Source of the DNA: an uncultured Collinsella sp.
GTDB lineage: Bacteria > Actinomycetota > Coriobacteriia > Coriobacteriales > Coriobacteriaceae
Assembly: GCA_958448375.1 (NCBI GenBank)
Contig: CAUDDU010000062.1
Span: 1 to 6,300, forward strand
Reading direction: 5' to 3'
DNA length: 6,300 nt
Within the stretch, counting starts at the first letter, position 1; each line of letters starts with the position of its first letter. The position numbers were made by a program, and so were the translations under genes. The notes below the pieces were generated by a model. That model had not been told where the DNA came from and made no database searches. It saw only the letters and a program-made list of their open reading frames with translations. This document shows positions 1 through 6,071 of this stretch, in pieces.

Positions 1-39
1 CTGCGTGATGACGCTGTAGGCCTTGCCTTGGATGTGCAT
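1..39 (-). CDS. Possible start of a third operon gene (partial, 13 codons)
   Basis: Six bases after the stop of the YolD-like gene, an ATG opens a frame that stays open to the window edge and reads MHIQGKAYSVITQ. The tight spacing and shared strand would make it a third member of the SOS operon. Against this, there is no good Shine-Dalgarno sequence at the usual distance (only AAGG directly abutting the ATG), and 13 residues are too few to recognise a family. It may be chance. Confidence 0.3.
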   Translation of the reverse strand, partial: MHIQGKAYSVITQ

Positions 40-45
40 CCTTGT

Positions 46-471
46 CTAGGCTCGTCCGCGTAGTTCAATGTCCTGGATGTCATCGAAATCGATGGCGATA
101 TCCTTGAGCTTGAGCAGTTTAAAGGCGGGCAGTACCTCGTCGAGGATTCCGGTGCGGCTGCGATAGCCGTATGTATCGTAATAGGCGACACGAACCAAGT
201 CGCCACGTTTGAGACCCTCGAGTTTTTTAGAAAGCACGAGGGCTTTTTCTTCCGTGAGCTCACGTTTTGGCTCGACGGTGATTTCCTGCTTGCGCACGAG
301 TTCGTAGTATCCCGTGAGGGCGGCAAAGGGCATAAACTGTGCGGCGCGGTTGGCGCGCACGGCACCGTTCGCAGTGAGGTTGGGGTCGGCGGCGCGGCGT
401 CTGCCCTCGGGGTCCGCCAGGCGCTCGAAGGCGGTCGGCGGGCGCACAGGCTGTTGTTTGGGTTTAGGCAC
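46..471 (-). CDS. YolD-like protein, putative partner of the Y-family polymerase
   Basis: A 141-residue protein if started at the GTG at 471-469. That start has GGAGG five bases upstream and overlaps the polymerase stop by 8 nt (GTGCCTAA), so translation is probably coupled. An in-frame TTG at 483 would add four residues but lacks a ribosome site. The family mark is the segment NRAAQFMPFAALTGYYELVR (residues 41-60), which closely matches the 'RAAQF-PFAALTGY' core of YolD-like proteins from Clostridia and relatives. A Lys/Glu-rich helix follows (about 65-90), then a small beta-rich end (about 90-137: DLVRVAYYDTYGYRSRTGIL, DFDDIQDIEL). YolD-like proteins are usually encoded next to UvrX-type polymerases and have been proposed to play the UmuD role; that role is inferred here from family and position. 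The first 35 residues are Pro/Arg-rich and probably disordered. It should share the LexA-controlled promoter of the polymerase. Confidence 0.85.
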   Translation of the reverse strand: MPKPKQQPVRPPTAFERLADPEGRRRAADPNLTANGAVRANRAAQFMPFAALTGYYELVRKQEITVEPKRELTEEKALVLSKKLEGLKRGDLVRVAYYDTYGYRSRTGILDEVLPAFKLLKLKDIAIDFDDIQDIELRGRA

Positions 472-1969
472 GGTGTCCTCCAACTTGTTCGTTGCGTTCG
501 CGCGCGGTGGCGCCGGCGGTAAAGCTTAATCCCTTGACGAGCGCGTTCTTGCCGTACTTGCCTTTCACGGCCAGGACGGCGCGCGCCAGGTCGCGCTCGC
601 GCTCATCGGCCTCGATATCGCTGAACAGATCGATGGTGGCAAATTCCTCGGGCATGAGGTTGCCAAATCCCAGGTTGATGCGCTTGACCGGTCGTTTGGG
701 ATCGACAGTCTGCGCCCAGAGCTCATCGAAATAGCCCATGATCTTCTTAAACGAATTGGTACGCTCGCTCAGCTTTCGCGAGGCGTTAGAGTGCGCAAAG
801 AGTGCGACATAGCCACCGCGCGGTTTGCCGCCATGCTCTCCCACAAAGATGCCATCGATTGCCTGCGCCTCGCGCACCAGGCGACGCCGTTCGTCATCGC
901 GCTGGACGGGTTTGGGCGCACGGGGTGCGAGCTCGGGGCCGGCGGTTGCGGTGGGCTCGATGCTCGACGTGCTCGAGCGCAGGTGCCCGCATCCGTCCAC
1001 ATATTGTGCAGTGCCGCTGGCGTCGAGGCGGCGTATGTCGGCGCGTTCGCTCGCGTAGCCCACAAAGAGCGAGATGCTGTCGCAGACCACGTGCTTATCG
1101 ACCAAGTCTAAAACGGCGTTGTCGACCATCTCGCGCAAGACGGTATAGGCCTGTTCGTAGGCATAACCCTTCGAGAGCACCTGTCCTGTGGTGGTCGAAG
1201 TTGCTTGCGGGCGATAGGCTTGGATATCGGCGATGGTTGTCGGCTCGCGCCCGAAGGCATGGTCGATGAGATATTCGGCATTGACGCCGAGCTCGTCGTA
1301 AAGCAGGTTTTCGTCGAGCGCCGCGACGCCCATCAGATCGTAGACGCCGTATTTCTCGAGGCGGGCTGCCACGCCGGGACCGATGCCCCAGATATCGGTG
1401 ATGGGACGATGGGGCCAGATCTCCTTGCGAAAGGTCTCGTCGTCGAGTATGCCGATGCGGCTGGGTACGTGCTTGGCGGTAATGTCGAGCGCTACCTTGG
1501 CCTGGAATAGGTTGGGGCCGATGCCGACCGTCGCCGTGATGCCGGTGCGCGCGAGGACCTCGTCGCGCAGCGTGCGGGCGAACCCTTCCGCATCTGTGTG
1601 ATAGAGGTCCAGATAGGGCGTCACGTCGATAAAGCATTCATCGATTGAATAGACGTGAATGTCTTGCGGACTTACGTATTCCAGATAGATGCCGTAGATT
1701 TGCGTCGACACCTCCATATAGTGCTGCATGCGCGGTACGGCCGTGATGTAGTCGATGCCATCGGGAATCTCGAATAGGCGGCAGCGATTGTGAATCCCTA
1801 AGTCCTTCATGGCCTGCGTGATGGCGAGGCAGATGGTCGTGCGCCCGCGCGATTCGTCGGCAACGACCAGGTTGGTGGTGAGCGGATCGAGCCCGCGGTC
1901 CACGCACTCGACGCTGGCGTAAAACGTCTTGAGGTCGATGCAGATATAGGTGTGCTGCTCGTGCGCCAT
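464..1969 (-). CDS. Y-family translesion DNA polymerase (UvrX/UmuC-like)
   Basis: A 501-residue DNA-damage-tolerance polymerase. The ATG at 1969 is preferred because AAGGGA sits 6-7 bases upstream; an in-frame GTG at 1990 would add seven residues but lies inside a LexA-type box. Palm residues are visible: D12 in YICIDLKTFYASVE, with F16/Y17 at the steric-gate position, and the catalytic D110-E111 in VYSIDECFIDVT. A helix-hairpin-helix region follows (ITDIWGIGPGVAARLEKYGV, about 190-209). The little-finger domain spans about 255-440. Near the C-terminus, TIDLFSD (445-451) resembles a beta-clamp-binding motif, and the ending KYGKNALVKG...GATARERNEQVGGHRA is typical of Gram-positive UvrX/UmuC-like proteins. 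The protein is longer than the roughly 420 residues I expect, because about 75 low-complexity Ser/Pro/Arg-rich residues (about 311-385) interrupt the little finger. Two LexA-type boxes imply SOS induction. It is not classical DinB (Pol IV), given the YolD partner and C-terminal motifs. Confidence 0.93.
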   Translation of the reverse strand: MAHEQHTYICIDLKTFYASVECVDRGLDPLTTNLVVADESRGRTTICLAITQAMKDLGIHNRCRLFEIPDGIDYITAVPRMQHYMEVSTQIYGIYLEYVSPQDIHVYSIDECFIDVTPYLDLYHTDAEGFARTLRDEVLARTGITATVGIGPNLFQAKVALDITAKHVPSRIGILDDETFRKEIWPHRPITDIWGIGPGVAARLEKYGVYDLMGVAALDENLLYDELGVNAEYLIDHAFGREPTTIADIQAYRPQATSTTTGQVLSKGYAYEQAYTVLREMVDNAVLDLVDKHVVCDSISLFVGYASERADIRRLDASGTAQYVDGCGHLRSSTSSIEPTATAGPELAPRAPKPVQRDDERRRLVREAQAIDGIFVGEHGGKPRGGYVALFAHSNASRKLSERTNSFKKIMGYFDELWAQTVDPKRPVKRINLGFGNLMPEEFATIDLFSDIEADERERDLARAVLAVKGKYGKNALVKGLSFTAGATARERNEQVGGHRA

Positions 1970-1984
1970 CCGTGTCCCTTCATC

Positions 1985-1996
1985 AAACACATGTTC
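1985..1996 (-). promoter_or_regulatory. Second LexA-type SOS box (leader of the polymerase operon)
   Basis: Read on the minus strand this is GAAC-ATGT-GTTT, one base off the GAAC-N4-GTTC core. Its centre lies 17 bp from the centre of the stronger box upstream, and it falls between the predicted transcription start and the ATG. It may be a weaker cooperative LexA site. The single mismatch and shortness leave room for chance. Confidence 0.55.
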
Positions 1997-2018
1997 TTAT
2001 CGAATACCTGTTCGATAA
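1997..2018 (-). promoter_or_regulatory. LexA-type SOS operator overlapping the -10 box
   Basis: The arms TTATCGAA and TTCGATAA form a perfect 8-bp inverted repeat around a 6-bp centre. On the minus strand the core reads CGAAC-AGGT-ATTCG, close to the Gram-positive/actinobacterial LexA consensus CGAACRNRYGTTCG. It overlaps the TATTAT -10 element of the polymerase promoter, which is where a LexA repressor would block transcription. Sequence, place and downstream gene all agree. Confidence 0.85.
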
Positions 2019-2043
2019 TACCCGCTCGTCCGGACGTCGTCAA
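2015..2043 (-). promoter_or_regulatory. Sigma70-type promoter of the polymerase-YolD operon
   Basis: On the minus strand: -35 TTGACG (2043-2038), a 17-bp spacer, then -10 TATTAT (2020-2015). This predicts a start near 2008 and a leader of about 40 nt before the ATG at 1969. The -10 is embedded in the strong LexA-type palindrome. The -35 side abuts an arm of the 27-bp repeat family. Confidence 0.75.
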
Positions 2044-2051
2044 AACCTGTC

Positions 2052-2078
2052 AAAAAGGGACTGGTTTGTTTTGGTAGG
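2052..2078 (+). repeat. 27-bp intergenic repeat, copy 1
   Basis: The unit starts AAAAAGGGACTGG, continues TTTGTTTTGG and ends TAGG. It matches the inverted copy at 2779-2805 at 23 of 27 positions, and a more degenerate direct copy at 2742-2766. The bases just before it (AAACCTGTC, 2043-2051) pair with GACTGGTTT (2059-2067) apart from a central T-T mismatch, so this copy can form its own hairpin. It sits between the divergent SOS promoter and the small dehydrogenase-like gene. Likely a short palindromic intergenic (REP- or MITE-like) element; no transposase gene is in the window. Confidence 0.65.
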
Positions 2079-2206
2079 TATGGTCGTGCGGTTGGATCGG
2101 GTTTTAACGCAGCTCTAAAGAGTGCGAAACAGCTCGGAAAACCTCGCTTCGTAGCATGAGCCTGACGATTGATACCGCCTATACGCACGGAAGGGTTGTG
2201 GAAAAG

Positions 2207-2731
2207 ATGGTCAATTATGGGTTTGGTATGCCGACGCGCCTTGTTGCGGATGGAGACGTGGCTCGCTGGTGCGGACGATTGGTCGCTCACTACGGTGGCA
2301 CCAAGGCGCTGGTCGTGTTGGGCGGTGACAAACATACGCACGATGAGCTCGTCTCGGCGGCGCTCGGCTCGCTTGATCGAGCTCTGCTCGAACGCGTGCT
2401 TTTTCGCTGCGGCTTGGTCGGGGGCGATGGGGGAGACGATTTGGTCGATGAGGCCGTAGCCCTGGCGACCGACGAAGGCGTGGACTTTGTCCTGGCGATT
2501 GGCGATGCCGATACTGCCGGCTTTGCGCGCGAGCTCGCGCGTCGCATGGCGGCGCTCGATGCCGGCGAAGACGGCTTTGTGCCTTATGGATGCATTGTCT
2601 CGGAGGGCAAGGTGCCTGCTGTCGTGGGCACCGGCGAGGTTCCCGTTTTTGCCATTATCGCGCCCGAACTGCTGGAGGGCATCGGGTCTCCTCTGCGTGA
2701 GTTACTCGGTAGCGTCTGCGCCGCGGCCTAA
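2207..2731 (+). CDS. Truncated iron-containing alcohol dehydrogenase-like protein (nucleotide-binding domain only)
   Basis: A 174-residue protein resembling the N-terminal half of butanol-dehydrogenase-type Fe-ADHs (normally about 385 residues). The opening VNYGFGMPTRLVADG matches the usual 'F-F--PT-IVFG' start. Then come a Rossmann-like strand (YGGTKALVVLGGDK, 29-42) and DFVLAIGDADTAGFARELAR (93-112), where the family normally has the NAD(P)-binding 'GGGS--D--K'; here it is GDAD. The protein ends at about the domain boundary, so the iron-binding His/Asp catalytic half is absent and no dehydrogenase activity is expected. I prefer ATG 2207: the homology begins there and GGAAGGG lies about 11 bases upstream. 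An in-frame ATG at 2156 would add 17 residues but lacks a clear ribosome site. The gene is bracketed by 27-bp repeats. It could be a repurposed standalone domain or a decayed remnant; the intact frame and GC-ended third positions favour a gene under some constraint. The family assignment rests on pattern memory only. Confidence 0.65.
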   Translation: MVNYGFGMPTRLVADGDVARWCGRLVAHYGGTKALVVLGGDKHTHDELVSAALGSLDRALLERVLFRCGLVGGDGGDDLVDEAVALATDEGVDFVLAIGDADTAGFARELARRMAALDAGEDGFVPYGCIVSEGKVPAVVGTGEVPVFAIIAPELLEGIGSPLRELLGSVCAAA

Positions 2732-2741
2732 TATTTGCCAT

Positions 2742-2805
2742 AAAAGGACGGGTTATTTTTGGTTGGTAAAGCGTTTGACCTGCCAAAATAAGCCTGTCCC
2801 TTTTT
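2742..2805 (+). repeat. Palindromic pair of 27-bp repeats, possible terminator
   Basis: A degenerate forward copy (AAAAGGACGGG..., 2742-2766) faces an inverted copy (CCTGCCAAAATAAGCC... then TGTCCCTTTTT, 2779-2805). The two arms pair over about 19 positions with a few bulges, and GGTAAA/TTTGACC (2765-2780) forms an inner stem, so the whole stretch folds as one long imperfect hairpin ending in T5. It begins 10 nt after the stop of the dehydrogenase-like gene and could stop its transcription before pgi. Its kinship to the copy at 2052-2078 shows it is a repeated element, not only a terminator. Confidence 0.65.
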
Positions 2806-2865
2806 GATCGGTTGCCGTTTGGGGGCCGATTGGCAACGCTCGCTGATTGTAGTCTTGACCTGCGC

Positions 2866-2912
2866 TAGAATAGTGGCATCTGAATGTCCGGGCGCATGGA
2901 GGCGTGCGCCCG
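2866..2912 (+). promoter_or_regulatory. Candidate -10 and leader hairpin of pgi
   Basis: TAGAAT at 2866-2871 is a plausible -10 element, but no good -35 lies 16-18 bp upstream (TTGACC at 2855-2860 is only 5 bp away), so the promoter is uncertain. In the leader, CGGGCGCA (2889-2896) and TGCGCCCG (2905-2912) form a perfect 8-bp GC-rich stem with the 8-nt loop TGGAGGCG. It ends 7 nt before the AGGAGG ribosome site (2920-2925). The hairpin may stabilise the mRNA or modulate initiation; its function is inferred. Confidence 0.4.
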
Positions 2913-2930
2913 TATGCTGAGGAGGACTCT

Positions 2931-4625
2931 ATGGCAACTGTTGCCGCACCTATCGATGCTACGTCGACTGCCGCTTGGAAGGCACTCGAGGCTCATCAGG
3001 AGAAGCTCGAGGCCGATGGTATCGACCTCAAGGCCTGGTTCGCTGCCGATGCCGAGCGCGTGAACAAGCTGAGCTTTGACGCCGGTGACCTGCACTTCGA
3101 TCTGTCGAAGAACCTGGTGACCGATGAGACCGTCAAGCTGCTGTGCGATCTTGCCCGCGAGGTGAAGCTCGAGGAGCGCCGCGACGCCATGTTCTCCGGC
3201 GAGCACATTAACACCACCGAGGACCGCGCCGTCCTGCACACCGCGCTTCGCCGCCCCGCAACCGAGAGGGGCCAGCTCATCGTCGACGGCCAGGATGTCG
3301 TCGCCGACGTGCACGAGGTCCTCGACCGCATGTATGCCTTCGCCGAGCGCGTGCGCTCCGGTGAGTGGAAGGGCGTTACCGGCAAGAAGATCGAGCACCT
3401 GGTGTCCATCGGCATCGGTGGCTCCGATCTGGGCCCGGTCATGGCCTACGAGGCTCTGCGTCCCTATGCCGACGCCGGTATCGACTGCCGCTATATCTCC
3501 AACATCGACCCCAACGACCAGGCCGAGAAGCTTAAGGGCCTGGATCCCGAGACCACGCTCGTGATCATCGTCTCCAAGACCTTCACCACGCTCGAGACCC
3601 TCACCAACGCCCGCGAGGTCAAGACCTGGATGCTCGAGCAGCTCAAGGCCCAGGGCGCCATCGACGGCTCCGATGAGCAGAACGCCGAGGCCGTGGCAAA
3701 GCACTTCGTCGCCGTTTCCACCGCACTCGAGAAGGTTGAGGCCTTCGGTATCGACCCCGCCAACGCCTTCGGCTTCTGGAACTGGGTCGGCGGCCGCTAC
3801 TCCGTCGACTCCGCCGTGGGCCTGTCGCTGATCGTCGTGCTCGGTCCCGAGCGCTTCCAGCAGTTCCTCGAGGGCTTCCACGCTATCGACGAGTACTTCT
3901 GCAACACGCCGCTCGAGAACAATGCCGTTGCGCTGATGGGCCTGCTCAACGTCTGGTACGTCAACTTCTTCGGTTCCAAGAGCCACGCCGTGCTGCCGTA
4001 CTGCCAGTACCTGCATCGTTTCCCGGCCTACCTGCAGCAGCTCACCATGGAGTCCAACGGCAAGCATGTCCGCTGGGACGGCAGCGCCGTGACCTCCGAC
4101 ACCGGTGAGATCTTCTGGGGCGAGCCCGGCACCAACGGTCAGCACGCCTTCTACCAGCTGCTGCACCAGGGCACCGTGGTGGTCCCGGCCGATTTCATTG
4201 CCTTCGCCAATACCGCCAACCCTGCGACCGACAGCGGCCAGGACGTGCACGAGCTGTTCCTGGGCAACTTCCTGGCCCAGACCAAGGCGCTCGCCTTTGG
4301 TAAGACGGCCGATGAGGTGCGCGCCGAGGGCACGCCCGAGCAGATCGTCCCGGCCCGCTGCTTTGAGGGCAACCGTCCGACGACCTCGATCTTTGGCGAC
4401 ACGTTGACCCCGTTCGCACTCGGCGAGCTCATCGCCCTGTACGAGCACATCACGTTTGTCGAGGGCACGGTCTGGGGCATCGACTCCTACGACCAGTGGG
4501 GCGTCGAGCTGGGCAAGCAGCTTGCCAAGCAGATCACTCCAGCCTTCCATGACGACGCCGCCAAGGCCGAGCAGGACGCTTCGACCCAGGCGCTCATCGA
4601 GTTCTACCGCGCTCACCGCAAGTAG
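2931..4625 (+). CDS. pgi: Glucose-6-phosphate isomerase
   Basis: A 564-residue cytosolic enzyme that interconverts glucose 6-phosphate and fructose 6-phosphate in glycolysis and gluconeogenesis. The ATG at 2931 follows AGGAGG by 5 nt; an upstream in-frame GTG (2904) lies within the leader hairpin. SIS-domain phosphate-binding motifs appear as [12 protein letters not shown] (158-169) and SKTFTTLET (215-223). Both family signatures are present: [18 protein letters not shown] (from 282, R289) and [14 protein letters not shown] (516-529). Catalytic residues by family comparison are E374 (in MESNGK), H405 (in GTNGQHAFY) and K529; the E-to-H distance of 31 equals that in E. coli PGI. The length is normal for the long bacterial form. 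Codons are strongly biased (Lys essentially always AAG, many C-ended), more so than its neighbours, which suggests high expression. It appears to be a single-gene unit with its own leader and terminator, convergent with the VirD4-like gene. Confidence 0.98.
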   Translation: MATVAAPIDATSTAAWKALEAHQEKLEADGIDLKAWFAADAERVNKLSFDAGDLHFDLSKNLVTDETVKLLCDLAREVKLEERRDAMFSGEHINTTEDRAVLHTALRRPATERGQLIVDGQDVVADVHEVLDRMYAFAERVRSGEWKGVTGKKIEHLVSIGIGGSDLGPVMAYEALRPYADAGIDCRYISNIDPNDQAEKLKGLDPETTLVIIVSKTFTTLETLTNAREVKTWMLEQLKAQGAIDGSDEQNAEAVAKHFVAVSTALEKVEAFGIDPANAFGFWNWVGGRYSVDSAVGLSLIVVLGPERFQQFLEGFHAIDEYFCNTPLENNAVALMGLLNVWYVNFFGSKSHAVLPYCQYLHRFPAYLQQLTMESNGKHVRWDGSAVTSDTGEIFWGEPGTNGQHAFYQLLHQGTVVVPADFIAFANTANPATDSGQDVHELFLGNFLAQTKALAFGKTADEVRAEGTPEQIVPARCFEGNRPTTSIFGDTLTPFALGELIALYEHITFVEGTVWGIDSYDQWGVELGKQLAKQITPAFHDDAAKAEQDASTQALIEFYRAHRK

Positions 4626-4658
4626 TCGCTGCTGTTAACGCATCGCGCCTTATAGTCA

Positions 4659-4697
4659 GGGGCCCGTATCCCATCGGATGCGGGCCCCTTTGCTTTG
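4659..4697 (+). terminator. Intrinsic terminator of pgi
   Basis: GGGGCCCGTATCC (4659-4671) pairs with GGATGCGGGCCCC (4676-4688) over 13 bp with one T-G pair and a 4-nt CATC loop, followed by TTTGCTTTG. It begins 33 nt after the pgi stop. The minus-strand side has no T-run after the stem, so it serves mainly pgi, though the hairpin also lies downstream of the convergent ATPase gene. Confidence 0.88.
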
Positions 4698-4766
4698 CCG
4701 TGGCCCCGGGGCGCACGGCCTTTAAGGATCTTCGCCGGAGCGTCGCGTGCTGCGAGGGCCCTGCGT

Positions 4767-6071
4767 CTAGAGCTCGGCCTCCGCATGGCCTCGCTGCGCC
4801 TCGGGCAGCTCCCCGTAGAGCGGATGGTCTTCGAGCCTAAAGCGCTCGACCTGTTCGGGAGTGCAGCCGCGCACAAAGAGCCACGAGCGATCGATCGGCG
4901 TCGCCATGAGCGTGCTGGGCAGCGCGTCGGCGCGGTCGGAAAACACCCGGGCACTCTCGGGATCCTGGAACGCCAGCACCAGATGCGTGTCGCAGTTGCC
5001 CATGATGGAGCGTGCGCGTGCCTCGCCATAGAGCGCATCGAGCTGGTTGGTCGACTGCAGCAGCAGCGTTGCCCAGATGTTGCGGCTTCGGATAATCGAG
5101 AGCACGTTGTCGATCTGGGGGATCCGCAGATTTGCGAAGTCATCGAGCATAAAGCGCACGGGCACGGGCAGGCTGCCGTCGGGCTGCCTATCGGCCTCAC
5201 GAATGAGGCCCATAAACGCCTGCGAAATAAAGAGGCCGGTCAGCGGATCGAGATTGCGGTCAATATCGCTCACGGTTACAAACAGGGCGCAGGGGGTGTG
5301 TCCCATGGAAGCGAAGTCCGCCTGATGGCACTCACGATAGAGCTGTGCCGCACCGTCGAATCCCAGACACATGACCTTTTCGGCAAGGATGCCGACGATG
5401 CTCGCGTGCATGCGCTCGGCATTTTGCGTAATGGCGTAGCGCCGCCATAGCGAGAGGGCATAGCTTTGGGGGTCGGTCGTGATCAGGTCGTCAAACAATC
5501 GACCTGTGGCACCGTCCTGCAGGTGCTCGATCAGCTTGATGACCGAGCTGATCGTCTGCTCGTCGGCGGGTAGCTGTTCGGTGACGTAGGCGATAAGACA
5601 CGACAGCAGGTTTGCCGCCGCATGATCCCAAAAAGGCTGGTTGTTGTCCTCGATGGGGCAGATGACCTTTGCCACCGAGAGGATGTCCTGCTGGTTGGGC
5701 CTGCCGTCCGCCTTGCGGCGAATGTGCCTCAGGGGGTTGTAGCCGCAGCGCTCGATGCCGGGCGCAAGGGCCGGGACGGTGTTGAGGTCGGCGAAGTTGA
5801 GACATTGCACGCGGTAACCGTGGGCTGCCAGCACGGGTCCCACTTCGCGACAGAGCGTGCCTTTGGTGTCGAGCACGATGTAGCTTGCGTTCATTTGCAG
5901 CAGGTTGGGCTTGAGGACGTTTCGGGTCTTGCCGGCTCCCGAGGGGCCGATCACAAGTGCATTGTTGTTGAGTCCCGTTTGGCGGGTGTCGTAGGAAAGC
6001 GTTCGATCCTTGGCGAGGATGGTGGACGATGCGGACTCAGATGCGGCGAGACGGCTGGCGAGGTTAGACAT
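4767..6071 (-). CDS. VirD4/TraG-like ATPase (coupling-protein family), soluble form
   Basis: A 434-residue P-loop ATPase of the type IV coupling-protein family, whose members bring DNA or protein substrates to a conjugation channel. The ATG at 6071 has AAGGAGG six nt upstream and overlaps the ClpP-like stop by 8 nt (ATGTCTAA); a longer frame from 6263 only reads antisense to that gene. Visible motifs: TGLNNNALVIGPSGAGKT with Walker A at 42-49; YNPLRHIR (111-118); PFWDHAAANLLSCL (146-159); Walker B FMLDDFAN (307-314), with Asp where VirD4 usually has Glu; RSRNIWATLLLQSTNQLDALYG (about 328-349, motif-III Gln339); GNCDTHLVL (358-366); and a C-terminal RGCTPEQVERF segment. There are no N-terminal membrane helices: the protein starts about 40 residues before the P-loop, whereas typical VirD4/TraG proteins carry a membrane anchor and are near 600 residues. 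Likely part of a conjugative or mobilisable block; the actual substrate is unknown. Confidence 0.85.
   Translation of the reverse strand: MSNLASRLAASESASSTILAKDRTLSYDTRQTGLNNNALVIGPSGAGKTRNVLKPNLLQMNASYIVLDTKGTLCREVGPVLAAHGYRVQCLNFADLNTVPALAPGIERCGYNPLRHIRRKADGRPNQQDILSVAKVICPIEDNNQPFWDHAAANLLSCLIAYVTEQLPADEQTISSVIKLIEHLQDGATGRLFDDLITTDPQSYALSLWRRYAITQNAERMHASIVGILAEKVMCLGFDGAAQLYRECHQADFASMGHTPCALFVTVSDIDRNLDPLTGLFISQAFMGLIREADRQPDGSLPVPVRFMLDDFANLRIPQIDNVLSIIRSRNIWATLLLQSTNQLDALYGEARARSIMGNCDTHLVLAFQDPESARVFSDRADALPSTLMATPIDRSWLFVRGCTPEQVERFRLEDHPLYGELPEAQRGHAEAEL

Noticed and set aside
802..1269. 155-codon Arg-rich plus-strand frame opposite the polymerase
   Set aside because: Its Arg-rich, low-complexity composition is typical of an out-of-frame reading of GC-rich coding DNA; no motif or ribosome site.
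2807..2837. Short inverted repeats ATCGG/CCGAT and GTTGCC/GGCAAC between the repeat element and pgi
   Set aside because: Only 5-6 bp stems with 14-15 nt loops that exclude each other; expected by chance in GC-rich DNA.
2855..2871. TTGACC followed by TAGAAT as a pgi promoter
   Set aside because: The two hexamers are only 5 bp apart, so they cannot be the -35 and -10 of the same promoter. TAGAAT alone is kept as a weak -10 candidate.
2865..4616. A 583-codon open frame on the minus strand opposite pgi
   Set aside because: It mirrors pgi across nearly its full length. The strong GC-third-position codon bias of pgi removes stops from the opposite frame; the translation is Leu/Val/Gly/Glu-rich, has no recognisable motifs and no ribosome site.
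4695..5450. 251-codon plus-strand frame opposite the C-terminal half of the VirD4-like gene
   Set aside because: It runs antisense to the Walker B and motif-III regions, has no recognisable domain and no convincing start.
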